Source: Deltaproteobacteria bacterium (GTDB lineage: Bacteria > Desulfobacterota > DSM-4660 > Desulfatiglandales > HGW-15). Taken from it: 24,848 bases of DNA. Positions 15,541 to 23,992 of the stretch are shown piece by piece. The notes under the pieces were generated by a model. That model was not told the DNA's origin. It made no database searches and worked only from the letters and a program-made list of their open reading frames with translations. How positions within the stretch are numbered: the stretch's first letter is position 1; every line of letters begins with the position of its first letter. The position numbers were made by a program, and so were the translations under genes. The stretch lies in NCBI GenBank assembly GCA_016932235.1, contig JAFGDF010000298.1:1-24848 (forward strand), written 5' to 3'.

Positions 15541-18450
15541 GTGAGGCTTTCAGATTTCGTTCACACGATCAAAAATCATCTGGACTTCGGTCCTGCCTTT
15601 GTTCACTACCATTATATTCCCGCAACCCAGCCAAGATATGTCGAATTCCCCGATCTGGATCCATCCGTTCTCCATGTTCTTGAAAAGTTCAACATCAACC
15701 GATTCTACAGTCATCAGAATGAAGCCTTGAGACATATCGGGAAAGGTGAAAACGTCCTGGTAGCCACCCCCACAGCAAGCGGAAAAAGCCTCATATACAA
15801 TATTGCCGTTATTGAAACACTTTTAAGGGATGAAAAACAAAAAGCGCTGTATATTTTCCCTCTTAAGGCCCTTGAGCAGGATCAGATGAAAAACCTTTCC
15901 TGCTTTATAGATGGGATTAATAAACAGAAGATCTCGGCAAGGATTTATGATGGCGACACCAGCCCATACAACCGAAAAAAGATGAGACATAATCCCCCGG
16001 AAATCCTTTTCACAAACCCTGATATGCTTCACCTTGGAATTATGGCCTACCATGAAAAGTGGGATAAACTTTTTAAAAACCTGTCCTACGTAATACTTGA
16101 CGAAGTCCACACCTACAGGGGAATCTTCGGATCCCACATGAATCAGATTATCAAGAGGCTGAAAAGGATTTGCGCCATTTACAGCAGGAATCCGCGCTTT
16201 ATCCTTCTGTCCGCGACAATAAACAATCCGCTCGAATTCGGTGAAAGCCTTATACAGGAAAAGATCCGAGTAGTTGAATCGAACGGCTCTCCAAGATCGG
16301 GGCAGCATTTCCTGTTCCTGAATCCGGAGATAAGCCCCAATTTCTCCGCCGCCAAGCTGTTCGCACACTGCATAAGTCACGGATTTAGGACCATCGCCTT
16401 TACCCAATCAAGAAAGGTAACTGAATTGATTCACATATGGGTGTCTCAACTTTCCCCTCAAGTCAGAGGGAAAATAAGTTCGTACCGGGCTGGATTTATG
16501 CCTGAAGAGAGAAGGGAGATAGAAAAGAAGCTGGCGAGAGGAGAGTTGCTGGGTGTTATTTCCACAAGCGCCCTCGAAATGGGTATCGATATAGGCTTCC
16601 TGGACATATGCCTGCTCGTGGGTTATCCCGGCACTATTATCAACACCTGGCAGAGAGGAGGGAGGGTCGGTCGCGGCGGCAATGATTCCATGGTCATCCT
16701 TATTGCCAAGCCGGACGCCCTGGATCAGTATTTCATAAAACACCCGGACGAACTCTTCACGAGATCCTATGAATCCGCCATCCTGGACCCCCATAATCCC
16801 TATGTCGTAAGGGCTCACCTCCCGTGCGCCGCGGATGAAAGCCCCCTTACCATCGAAGATGAAAAATACTGGTCCCGGGATCTGAAGATCCATCTGGATA
16901 CGCTTGAAGCCGAAGGCGAACTTACGAAGACGGCGGATGGCAGGCCTGAATACTTCCCGGTTAGATCCAGACCGCATCTTCTTGTCAATATAAGATCGAC
17001 CGGTGAAAGTTATACCATATTTGAAAGGGAAACAGGGCAGGCTATTGGCAGCATCGACGGACTCAGGGCTTTTAAGGAATGCCATCCCGGAGCCGTGTAC
17101 CTTCACAGGGCGAGACAGTACCTTGTGGATCGTCTTGACCTGGAAAAGAGTGATATCATTGTCCACGAATCGGACCTCAAATATTTTACCCGAGCGCGCT
17201 CGGAGAAGGACACCGAAATTATCAAAGTGACACGAAGCAAACCTGAAGGTCAATTTATTGTCCGCGAAGGCATTCTCAGGGTAACCGAACAGGTAACCGG
17301 TTATGAAAAAAGGGCATTACCCGGTCAGGAATTAATGGGTGTTTTTCCGCTGCAGCTTCCGGAAAGGACATTCGAGACTGTCGGCTTCTGGGTTGAAATA
17401 GAGCCGATTATCAACCATGCTGTTGAGAAGGAAAAACTTCATTTAATGGGAGGGATCCACGCCATTGAGCATGCCAGCATAGGACTGTTCCCCATTTTTG
17501 TACTATGTGACAGGAATGACATAGGAGGAATCTGTTTCCCTTACCATCCACAGGTCGAGAAAAGCGTGATATTTATCTATGACGGATATCCCGGTGGAGT
17601 GGGTCTGGCTCAAAAGGGATTCGAGGTGGTGAAAGACCTTTTTGAAAAAACGCTCGATCATCTCAATGAATGTGAATGTGATGAAGGTTGCCCTTCATGC
17701 ATACATTCCCCAAAATGCGGGTCAGGCAATAAACCTCTTGATAAAAAAGCGGCAATCCTGATTTTGAAAATGCTGCTGGGACATATCCCTTTCAGCCAGT
17801 CAAACGAAGAACATGCAGTTCAGGATCATGATGACACCTTAATTAAGCCCGAGCCCGTGAAGAAGCCAGGCGAACCGAGGATTATATACCTTGACCTGGA
17901 GACGCAGAAGCTTGCACAGGATGTAGGAGGGTGGAATAACAGCCATCTCATGAGGGTCTCCGTGGCTGTCATATACGACAGTGTCAGGGAATGTTTCTTA
18001 AGCTATACCGAGGATATGGTGGATGATCTGGTCAGGCATCTGAGGAAAGCGGATCTTGTAGTCGGATTTAATATCAAGCGCTTTGATTACGCCGTCCTCG
18101 GGGCATACACTTCGGAAAATCTCGGTGATCTGCCAACTTTTGATATCCTGGAGGATGTATACGGCCGGCTTGGTTTCAGGCTGGGACTGGATCACCTGGC
18201 AAAGGAAACGATTAATAAGGGCAAATCGGCAGACGGCCTCCAGGCCGTTGAATGGTTCAGGCATGGTGAAATGACCATGCTCACGGAATACTGCCGTAAT
18301 GACGTGGAGACGACAAGGGACCTTTTTCAGTACGGAGTAAACAATGGTTACCTTGTTTACAGGGGAAAAAAGAATAACAGGCGCTTGAGACTGCCTGTCG
18401 ACTGGAATCTGGAAGCGCTTATAAAGAGAGGCAGGACTGCCGGCGGCTGA
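15541..18450 (+). CDS. DEAD/DEAH helicase with DUF1998 fused to a DEDD exonuclease (MrfA-MrfB fusion)
   Basis: A 969-residue two-part protein. Residues 1 to about 740 are an SF2 helicase of the YprA/MrfA-Hrq1 kind: Walker A ATPTASGKS (75-83), DEVH (187-190), SAT (224-226), motif VI QRGGRVGRGGN (about 371-381), and a DUF1998 region with a cysteine cluster (CECDEGCPSCIHSPKC, about 711-727) that likely binds zinc. After a short linker, residues about 777-969 form an RNase H-like DEDD exonuclease like YprB/MrfB, with DLET (about 784-787), VGFNIKRFDY and YCRNDVET (about 916). In Bacillus subtilis MrfA and MrfB are separate proteins repairing mitomycin C damage; the same role is inferred here. Start is GTG with AGAGGT about 5 bases upstream. 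It heads a run of four plus-strand genes. Confidence 0.93.
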   Translation: MRLSDFVHTIKNHLDFGPAFVHYHYIPATQPRYVEFPDLDPSVLHVLEKFNINRFYSHQNEALRHIGKGENVLVATPTASGKSLIYNIAVIETLLRDEKQKALYIFPLKALEQDQMKNLSCFIDGINKQKISARIYDGDTSPYNRKKMRHNPPEILFTNPDMLHLGIMAYHEKWDKLFKNLSYVILDEVHTYRGIFGSHMNQIIKRLKRICAIYSRNPRFILLSATINNPLEFGESLIQEKIRVVESNGSPRSGQHFLFLNPEISPNFSAAKLFAHCISHGFRTIAFTQSRKVTELIHIWVSQLSPQVRGKISSYRAGFMPEERREIEKKLARGELLGVISTSALEMGIDIGFLDICLLVGYPGTIINTWQRGGRVGRGGNDSMVILIAKPDALDQYFIKHPDELFTRSYESAILDPHNPYVVRAHLPCAADESPLTIEDEKYWSRDLKIHLDTLEAEGELTKTADGRPEYFPVRSRPHLLVNIRSTGESYTIFERETGQAIGSIDGLRAFKECHPGAVYLHRARQYLVDRLDLEKSDIIVHESDLKYFTRARSEKDTEIIKVTRSKPEGQFIVREGILRVTEQVTGYEKRALPGQELMGVFPLQLPERTFETVGFWVEIEPIINHAVEKEKLHLMGGIHAIEHASIGLFPIFVLCDRNDIGGICFPYHPQVEKSVIFIYDGYPGGVGLAQKGFEVVKDLFEKTLDHLNECECDEGCPSCIHSPKCGSGNKPLDKKAAILILKMLLGHIPFSQSNEEHAVQDHDDTLIKPEPVKKPGEPRIIYLDLETQKLAQDVGGWNNSHLMRVSVAVIYDSVRECFLSYTEDMVDDLVRHLRKADLVVGFNIKRFDYAVLGAYTSENLGDLPTFDILEDVYGRLGFRLGLDHLAKETINKGKSADGLQAVEWFRHGEMTMLTEYCRNDVETTRDLFQYGVNNGYLVYRGKKNNRRLRLPVDWNLEALIKRGRTAGG

Positions 18451-18481
18451 TCCGTTTTCACGCATATAATGGAAAAAACAG

Positions 18482-18859
18482 ATGAAAGTCTTTGAATGCA
18501 AATTATGTGGTAATTGCTGTCACGGTAAGGGAGGAATCTACGTCAGTGAAGGTGAAATAGAAAGCATTGCATCCTTCATGAAGATGGATAAAGAATCCTT
18601 TGCGAGTAAGTTTCTATATAAAAACCACGGGCGTATCTACATAGCGAGCGGAAAAGACGGTTACTGCGTGTTCTTCGATATCGATCGAAAGTGCCTGATT
18701 CACCCTGTAAAGCCCGAGATATGCAGGATTTGGCCCTTTTTCCCGGCTAACCTCAAGGACAGGCAAAGCTGGGAGATTGCCAGGATTGCGTGCCTTGGAA
18801 TAAATCCGGATGCATCATTTGAGGAATTTATTGAAGAATCGAAAGAGATCGAAAAATAA
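18482..18859 (+). CDS. YkgJ-type cysteine cluster protein
   Basis: A 125-residue small protein with the N-terminal signature FECKLCGNCC (Cys6, 9, 12, 13) and a later set (GYCVFFD, KCLIHPVKPEICRIWPF). Such CxxCxxCC proteins (UPF0153/YkgJ family) are thought to bind zinc or an Fe-S cluster; no activity is established. The start ATG is 31 bases after the helicase stop with a weak GGAAAA upstream. It may be co-transcribed with the helicase and ComF-like genes, but no functional link is shown by the sequence. Confidence 0.85.
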   Translation: MKVFECKLCGNCCHGKGGIYVSEGEIESIASFMKMDKESFASKFLYKNHGRIYIASGKDGYCVFFDIDRKCLIHPVKPEICRIWPFFPANLKDRQSWEIARIACLGINPDASFEEFIEESKEIEK

Positions 18860-18875
18860 TTTCCGGTAAAAGAAC

Positions 18876-19688
18876 ATGACACTGCTCATTCCAGCAAAAG
18901 ATAGGATACATCACAAATTGCTCAACAGCCAGGTCCCTTCTTTATTTTTCCGGCAGATAAAAAATATGTTCAGGGAGTTGATGAATATCATTTATCCTCC
19001 TGTGTGTGCGGTCTGTCAGAGATTTATGGACCGCGACGAAATCCCTGAAATACTTATCTGTAATGATTGTCTTAACGACTTCCATGAGATTCGTCCGCCT
19101 TTCTGTACAATCTGTCGAACGCCCTTTTCTTCCCGGAAAGAGGAAAATCACCGTTGCGAGAGCTGCATCAGGAAGAGGCCCTGTTACCGGCAGTTGATCG
19201 CGCCATATTTATATGAGGGAAAGCTTATGGACGCGATACATAATTTTAAGTACGCGGGTAAAAGAGATTTGGGAAAGAGCCTGGGGAGTCTTCTCTCATC
19301 CTATGCATTGAAACACCTGAAAGACGTGAGCTCCGCATTAATAATGCCCGTCCCCCTTCACCCCGGAAGGATCAGGGAGCGGGGATTCAACCAGAGCCTT
19401 ATCCTTGCGCGGGAAGTGAGCAAAGGTCTGGGTTATGAACTGGACTTCTTATCCTTGAGAAGGATAAAATATACTTCACCCCAAACCGGTCTGAAAAGGC
19501 TGGAAAGGCGTAAAAATGTGCGCAATGTCTTCGAATACAGGGGCGGAACGGATATCAGGGGTCGGGATGTGCTGCTCGTGGATGATGTGGCTACAACCGG
19601 CAGCACACTGGATGAATGCGCCAAACAGCTTAAAAAGCATGGATGCAAAGATGTTTTCTGCCTTGTGCTTGCGCGAACTTCACCATAG
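18876..19688 (+). CDS. ComF family phosphoribosyltransferase-like protein
   Basis: A protein of up to 270 residues. The N-terminal half carries four CxxC pairs (Cys44/47, 62/65, 77/80, 94/97) forming the double zinc ribbon of ComF proteins. The C-terminal half is a type I phosphoribosyltransferase domain with the PRPP loop VLLVDDVATTGST and the family motif RERGFNQSLILA. ComF homologues (ComFC, GntX) are needed for DNA uptake in competent bacteria; in other bacteria the role is unclear. The start is uncertain: family members usually begin close to NIIYPPVCAVC, so ATG 18966 or 18981 is as plausible as 18876, and none has a strong ribosome site. It follows the YkgJ-type gene by 16 bases. Confidence 0.88.
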   Translation: MTLLIPAKDRIHHKLLNSQVPSLFFRQIKNMFRELMNIIYPPVCAVCQRFMDRDEIPEILICNDCLNDFHEIRPPFCTICRTPFSSRKEENHRCESCIRKRPCYRQLIAPYLYEGKLMDAIHNFKYAGKRDLGKSLGSLLSSYALKHLKDVSSALIMPVPLHPGRIRERGFNQSLILAREVSKGLGYELDFLSLRRIKYTSPQTGLKRLERRKNVRNVFEYRGGTDIRGRDVLLVDDVATTGSTLDECAKQLKKHGCKDVFCLVLARTSP

Positions 19689-19714
19689 GCCTGTCTCTTA
19701 TACTGGAGTGATCA

Positions 19715-20227
19715 ATGGAAAGATACCGATTAAAAATAATGGGGCTCGATGACGCTAAGAAAAAGATCGACAAATTAAAAACGCAAGGGGAAAAGATAGT
19801 CTTCACCAACGGATGCTTTGATATACTCCATCCCGGTCACGCCCGTTACCTGTATGCCGCCAGGGAACTGGGTGACCATCTCATCGTTGCCCTGAATAGT
19901 GATATGTCGGTAAAAGCCATTAAAAATCAGGAAAGACCCGTAATCCCTGAGAAAGACAGGGCCGAGATGCTCGCCGCGCTGGAGTTTGTTGACAGCATTG
20001 TTATCTTTGATGAGGATAATCCCCTGAGGGTTATCCAATCCCTGAATCCGGATGTTCTTGTGAAGGGAGGGGATTGGGATGAGGACCGAATCATCGGAGC
20101 TGAATTCGTAAAAAGCTCCGGAGGAGAAGTCAAAAGTATAGCCTATGTTGAAGGTTATTCCACGACATTGATCCTGGAAAAGATACTTGCCGGCTCTAAT
20201 CAAACGCACAAACCTGGTGATGAATGA
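19715..20227 (+). CDS. rfaE2: D-glycero-beta-D-manno-heptose 1-phosphate adenylyltransferase
   Basis: A 170-residue nucleotidyltransferase equivalent to the C-terminal half of E. coli HldE. It makes ADP-heptose for the LPS inner core. The motifs are FTNGCFDILHPGHARYL with HxGH at 39-42, ALNSDMSVKAIK, RPVIPEKDRAEMLAAL, and DVLVKGGDW. The separate-domain form implies that a kinase partner (RfaE1/HldA) is encoded elsewhere. The start is supported by GGAGTG about 4 bases before the ATG. It is the last of the closely spaced plus-strand group starting with the helicase. Confidence 0.93.
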   Translation: MERYRLKIMGLDDAKKKIDKLKTQGEKIVFTNGCFDILHPGHARYLYAARELGDHLIVALNSDMSVKAIKNQERPVIPEKDRAEMLAALEFVDSIVIFDEDNPLRVIQSLNPDVLVKGGDWDEDRIIGAEFVKSSGGEVKSIAYVEGYSTTLILEKILAGSNQTHKPGDE

Positions 20228-20436
20228 TGCTGATGTTTATCCTTGACATTATATAACCTATTATCCTAGATTCTATTCCTGATTTTTACTGACTGAAGTC
20301 TGCCTCGCCATGGAATCTTTCCGTTCAGGGTCCTGGGACGGTTAAAACTTTGTGACTGCTGAACAGATGTAAACCCTTCCGGATCAGATCTTCAATCTGT
20401 TTCGAACCGTAGATGGCTTCCAGTTAATATTTGAAA

Positions 20437-21432
20437 ATGCAGGAGATTTCTGAATTGAATGATACTTTTACCATGGATTTAAGCGACACACTGAAATCCG
20501 AGATAGTATGGTTGAATAGATACCTGGAAGATCTCAGCAAGGAATCCGAGGACATTCTTGGCGGCCTTCTCTCCTATGTCCTTGTAAATTCAGGAAAAAG
20601 AATAAGGCCCATGCTGGTTGTTCTGGGTTCCAATCTAGGAGAGTCTGATATCAATCACGTAAGACTGGTCGGGGCGGCGGTAGAAATGATTCATATCGCC
20701 ACTCTGGTACATGATGATATCATTGACAAATCCATCCTGAGACGCGGGCAAAAAACCGTTGCCAGCGAGCATGGGATAGACAAGGCGGTACTCCTGGGCG
20801 ATTACCTCTACTCACAGGCATTTGAAAAAATCATGGCAACCTCAAATATTGAAGTCCTGAAAATCATGGCAAAAACAGCCTCGGTAATCTGCAGAGGCGA
20901 AATCGAACAGTTAAATAAAAAGTTTGAGTTTGAAGTATCCGAATATGAATATTATTCCTTTATAAAAAGAAAGACAGCAAGTTTCTTCGGGGCAGCCGCT
21001 CGCTCAGGCGCTGTCATAGCCAACACCGACCTCAGAATTCAGATCGCGCTTGAATCCTATGGCATCAACCTTGGCATGGGTTTCCAGATCAAGGATGATC
21101 TCCTGGATATAACGGGGGACGAAGATGTGGTAGGGAAGACCCTGCATACAGACATGGTGAACGGAAGGATGACCCTGCCTCTGATACATTTCAGGGACAC
21201 CCTGCCCTCTCCGCAAGCTTTTAAAAAATTAATGGATGAAATGGCTCAATCGAATGACAACTTTTCCAAAATTCTGGAAAGGATTAGGGAAGCAGGTTCT
21301 ATCAGATACGCAGAGGACGTGGCCACGCAATACGTTGAAAAGGCGCTGGATAGTCTGAAAATGCTTCCTGAGGGGGAAGCGAAAGATCAGCTTTTCATCC
21401 TCGCGAAACAGTCACTGAAGAGGAAATCCTAG
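20437..21432 (+). CDS. Trans-polyprenyl diphosphate synthase
   Basis: A protein of about 331 residues that condenses isopentenyl diphosphate onto an allylic primer, probably giving the side chain of a respiratory quinone. Both aspartate-rich motifs are present: DDIID in LVHDDIIDKSILRRG (about 93-97) and DDLLD in QIKDDLLDITGD (about 220-224); GKRIRPML near residue 55 is also typical. Small residues before the first motif (MIHIATLVH) suggest a long product, as in IspB/heptaprenyl synthases, but chain length cannot be set by eye. The start is uncertain: ATG 20437 lacks a ribosome site, whereas AGGAG (20441-20445) lies 9 bases before an in-frame TTG at 20455. The stop codon touches a palindromic repeat. 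Confidence 0.92.
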   Translation: MQEISELNDTFTMDLSDTLKSEIVWLNRYLEDLSKESEDILGGLLSYVLVNSGKRIRPMLVVLGSNLGESDINHVRLVGAAVEMIHIATLVHDDIIDKSILRRGQKTVASEHGIDKAVLLGDYLYSQAFEKIMATSNIEVLKIMAKTASVICRGEIEQLNKKFEFEVSEYEYYSFIKRKTASFFGAAARSGAVIANTDLRIQIALESYGINLGMGFQIKDDLLDITGDEDVVGKTLHTDMVNGRMTLPLIHFRDTLPSPQAFKKLMDEMAQSNDNFSKILERIREAGSIRYAEDVATQYVEKALDSLKMLPEGEAKDQLFILAKQSLKRKS

Positions 21433-21462
21433 GAGCCTGTCGGACTTTATCCGTCAGGCTCC
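21432..21462. repeat. Palindromic repeat, copy F (adjoins the polyprenyl synthase stop)
   Basis: GGAGCCTGTCGGA paired with TCCGTCAGGCTCC around a CTTTA loop, with a single T-T mismatch in the stem. It begins at the last base of the TAG stop and may serve as the 3' hairpin of the transcript. Confidence 0.8.
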
Positions 21463-21500
21463 CGGTGCGAAGTTAGAACGTCGTTCGCTTCGCTCACAAT

Positions 21501-21532
21501 TGGAATAATGGAATACTAAAATGATGGAATAT
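21501..21532. repeat. Short 8-bp tandem repeat
   Basis: Four successive 8-base units (TGGAATAA, TGGAATAC, TAAAATGA, TGGAATAT) lie in the interval between the polyprenyl synthase and the sensor gene. The third is diverged. Confidence 0.6.
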
Positions 21533-21576
21533 TGAGTCACTCAGTGCTCTGTGCCATAATTTCGGTGACGTATTAC

Positions 21577-23457
21577 TTAAAAATCCTCCTCGGGATGCTG
21601 TCTATCTTTTCTTTCCTCCAATTCCGGCTTTCTCATTAAAATCATTACCAGCCTCTCATTTCTGATGCTGAATTTAATAAACTTTGCCTTAAATTCTTGA
21701 CCTGGCAGTTTGGCCCCTGCTGTTAAAATAGATTTCTGATTATAGACCCCTGCCCATGCATCCTTTATAGCCTTGTTTACCACCTGTTTATCATCACTGC
21801 TAACCAGATCTAATATGTTACTCTTAAGCAACTCAACCGTATTCAGCCCTGTGAACTCAAGCACTCCATCGGTAATACCCCGTATATGCCCATTTTTATC
21901 CACAAGCAAACCGGTGTCCTCTCCCTGAACATACATGCCTAAAAAGTCTTTCCATTCTCTCATGTGCGTATAGGCACCGGTCAGCCTCCTGTAAGACTCC
22001 GTAAGCTCGTCGTTTGTCTTTTTTAATGCATCCTGAAATCGTTTTATCTCACCGATATCGCGCCAAATACTTTGAACCAGTGTTTTTCCATGAATGGAAA
22101 TAGATCTGCTGCTTATAGATATATGTCTGAGTTCGCCATTTTTTGTCCTCTGCTTTGTTTCAAACCTGTCAGCCCCTTCGGTGATGATCTTTTTCAGACG
22201 CTCATTAACCTCCTCATTGGATTCAATCGCCTCAAAATCTGAAATCCTCAGCTTTTCAAACTCTTCGCGGTCATAACCAAGATCTTTATAAGCCTTTTCG
22301 TTAAATCCGGCCACGGCCCCTGACTCCGGATCTATGAGCACAATGGAGTCCGCGGCCTGCTCAAAAAGGGCGCGGTACCGGCCTTCACTTTCCCTGAGGG
22401 CATCCTCCTCCTGTTTCCGTTCGGTCATATCCCGCATGATTGCCAGGACAGCAGGTCTTCTCCTGTATTTTATCAGGCTTGACGTGATCTCCACAAATCG
22501 TTCTTCCCCGTCCGGTTTCCGAACACGTATGATATATTGTTTGGGAACATGGCCGCCCTCCAAAAGGGCATGAAAATGTCCCCGGACCTTTTCCCGGTCT
22601 TCCGGAATTATACGATCATAGAGATCTCCCGCGGTCAAACCGGTCAAGGACTGACCGCTTAAATCCCAACAGGCTGGATTGCCATAGACCACATTTTCAC
22701 CCTGTATCACCATGATACAATCATTCAAAAACTCCGTGATGACACGGTACTTTTCTTCCGACTCCATTTCTATATAGCTGTCAAATACTACCCAGAGGAC
22801 CACCAGGGCAAAGCCTATGAAGCCGTATTCCATAAGATACTGACAGGTATGGAGACCCAGGGAGACCAGACCGTCATGAATACCGAGCAGGATCCAGAAA
22901 ATCATCCCGGCTGCGAAAGGAGTGCGGTATTTTATCTCGGTTTCCCTGTGCCTTATCCAGATGATTATGGCAAAAGCACTGGCCATTACGGCATAAAGCA
23001 TAAACAGTGGACCAAGGGGGCCCAGTTCCAATTCAATATATGGGGCGCGAATATCGATGAAATGCCGTACTGTGAATTCTGCCGATACGATATAATCTGT
23101 AAACCATATCAGAATTAGAATGAGGATGTGAAAAAGTCCGGCAATCGGATGGTACCTTTTGCTCTCGATGTCAAGATAGGAGAAAGTAAATCCATAGAGG
23201 CAGTGGATCAAAAATATGATGGCCGTATATTCCAGGAGGCCGGAAAATCGGTTGATGGGTCCCGCCGGCGTATTGTACTCAATGAAAATGCCGATGGAAT
23301 AGATTAAGGACGAAAACGAGATGGCCGCGCTCCAGCCATACCATTTAATTTGACGCCTTCTGAAAAAGAATAAAGCCTGAATTAACATCATGATCAGTGA
23401 TAAAACTGCCACTGATAATGAACCTGCCGACTGTAGCATGATATTTTCGAAAGGCAT
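21577..23457 (-). CDS. 7TM membrane sensor with three PAS domains, no recognised output domain
   Basis: A 626-residue protein. Residues 1 to about 222 contain about seven hydrophobic helices (for example SVAVLSLIMMLIQALFFF, FAAGMIFWILLGIHDGLV, GFIGFALVVLWVVFD), resembling the 7TM N-terminal sensor of some histidine kinases. Then come three PAS domains at about 228-345 (followed by MRDMTERKQEEDALRESEG), 355-470 and 497-612. A helical linker (ALKKTNDELTESYRRL) lies between the second and third. The chain ends with a charged tail (KPELEERKDRQHPEEDF). No kinase, GGDEF, EAL, HTH or methyl-accepting region is present and the stop is clean, so it could work through a partner or be a degenerate kinase. 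Promoter and GGAAG ribosome site support the start. Confidence 0.85.
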   Translation of the reverse strand: MPFENIMLQSAGSLSVAVLSLIMMLIQALFFFRRRQIKWYGWSAAISFSSLIYSIGIFIEYNTPAGPINRFSGLLEYTAIIFLIHCLYGFTFSYLDIESKRYHPIAGLFHILILILIWFTDYIVSAEFTVRHFIDIRAPYIELELGPLGPLFMLYAVMASAFAIIIWIRHRETEIKYRTPFAAGMIFWILLGIHDGLVSLGLHTCQYLMEYGFIGFALVVLWVVFDSYIEMESEEKYRVITEFLNDCIMVIQGENVVYGNPACWDLSGQSLTGLTAGDLYDRIIPEDREKVRGHFHALLEGGHVPKQYIIRVRKPDGEERFVEITSSLIKYRRRPAVLAIMRDMTERKQEEDALRESEGRYRALFEQAADSIVLIDPESGAVAGFNEKAYKDLGYDREEFEKLRISDFEAIESNEEVNERLKKIITEGADRFETKQRTKNGELRHISISSRSISIHGKTLVQSIWRDIGEIKRFQDALKKTNDELTESYRRLTGAYTHMREWKDFLGMYVQGEDTGLLVDKNGHIRGITDGVLEFTGLNTVELLKSNILDLVSSDDKQVVNKAIKDAWAGVYNQKSILTAGAKLPGQEFKAKFIKFSIRNERLVMILMRKPELEERKDRQHPEEDF

Positions 23458-23481
23458 GATATATAATCTTCCGCTCAGCTA

Positions 23482-23511
23482 TATTTAAAGGCCTTCACAT
23501 AATTTTGTCAA
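23482..23511 (-). promoter_or_regulatory. Candidate promoter for the 7TM-PAS gene
   Basis: On the minus strand an exact TTGACA (23506-23511), an 18-base spacer and TAAATA (23482-23487). The start near 23475 leaves a short leader of about 18 bases. Confidence 0.5.
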
Positions 23512-23676
23512 AAAATAAAATTATTTTATATTAAGCTTCGAATGTTTAATCTATTTCAGGCAATAATTCCAACAAAAAATGGCAAAAAAGCTTCTTATTG
23601 TTACAACATCCGGATAACGGAAATTAACAGAGGACTTGTTAAAATGGCGGGTCGAATGGCATGGACTAAAATTTAT

Positions 23677-23705
23677 TTGCCAACAGGGTATTCTTTTGTT
23701 AATGT
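23677..23705 (+). promoter_or_regulatory. Possible promoter of the tRNA-Arg gene
   Basis: TTGCCA (23677-23682), a 17-base spacer and TAATGT (23700-23705) lie directly before the tRNA. The predicted start is about 5 bases upstream of the mature end. Both hexamers are imperfect. Confidence 0.35.
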
Positions 23706-23716
23706 CCCCAAAAAAC

Positions 23717-23793
23717 GCGCCCATAGCTCAGATGGATAGAGTGACGGACTACGAATCCGTAGGTCGCGTGTTCGAATCACGCTGGGCGCGCCA
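23717..23793 (+). tRNA. tRNA-Arg (anticodon ACG)
   Basis: A 77-base cloverleaf with encoded CCA. The acceptor stem is GCGCCCA paired with TGGGCGC, followed by discriminator G and CCA at 23791-23793. The D arm starts at GCTC, the anticodon stem is ACGGA/TCCGT around loop CTACGAA with ACG at 23751-23753, and the T arm contains GTTCGAATC. A34 would be deaminated to inosine by TadA to read CGU, CGC and CGA codons. A short plus-strand open frame overlapping it is not a gene. Confidence 0.97.
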
Positions 23794-23801
23794 GTAATAG
23801 C

Positions 23802-23836
23802 AAGGACTTAGCAATTTTGTTGTTAAGTCCTTTTTT
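23802..23836 (+). terminator. Rho-independent terminator after tRNA-Arg
   Basis: AAGGACTTAGCAA pairs with TTGTTAAGTCCTT (13 bp, one G-U) around the loop TTTTG and runs into six T residues. Confidence 0.9.
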
Positions 23837-23992
23837 AATTCACCTCATTTTGTACACGCATGGTACACGGTTTGCATTAAAAACCGGCCTTTTTCCCGCT
23901 TGTTTTGATAATGTTCCCTTTTAAACCTTGACTGATAATTATATTAATTTCATTATGTCTTTAAGATTAATTGTCTGTTAACCCTTACCCGA

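Noticed and set aside
15823..17253. Long minus-strand open frames (194 and 281 codons) opposite the helicase gene
   Set aside because: They lie entirely opposite a motif-complete helicase and show no recognisable domain; they are antisense shadows.
23542..23739. A 65-codon plus-strand frame before the tRNA
   Set aside because: It runs into the tRNA-Arg gene, has no ribosome site, and its composition is not coding-like.
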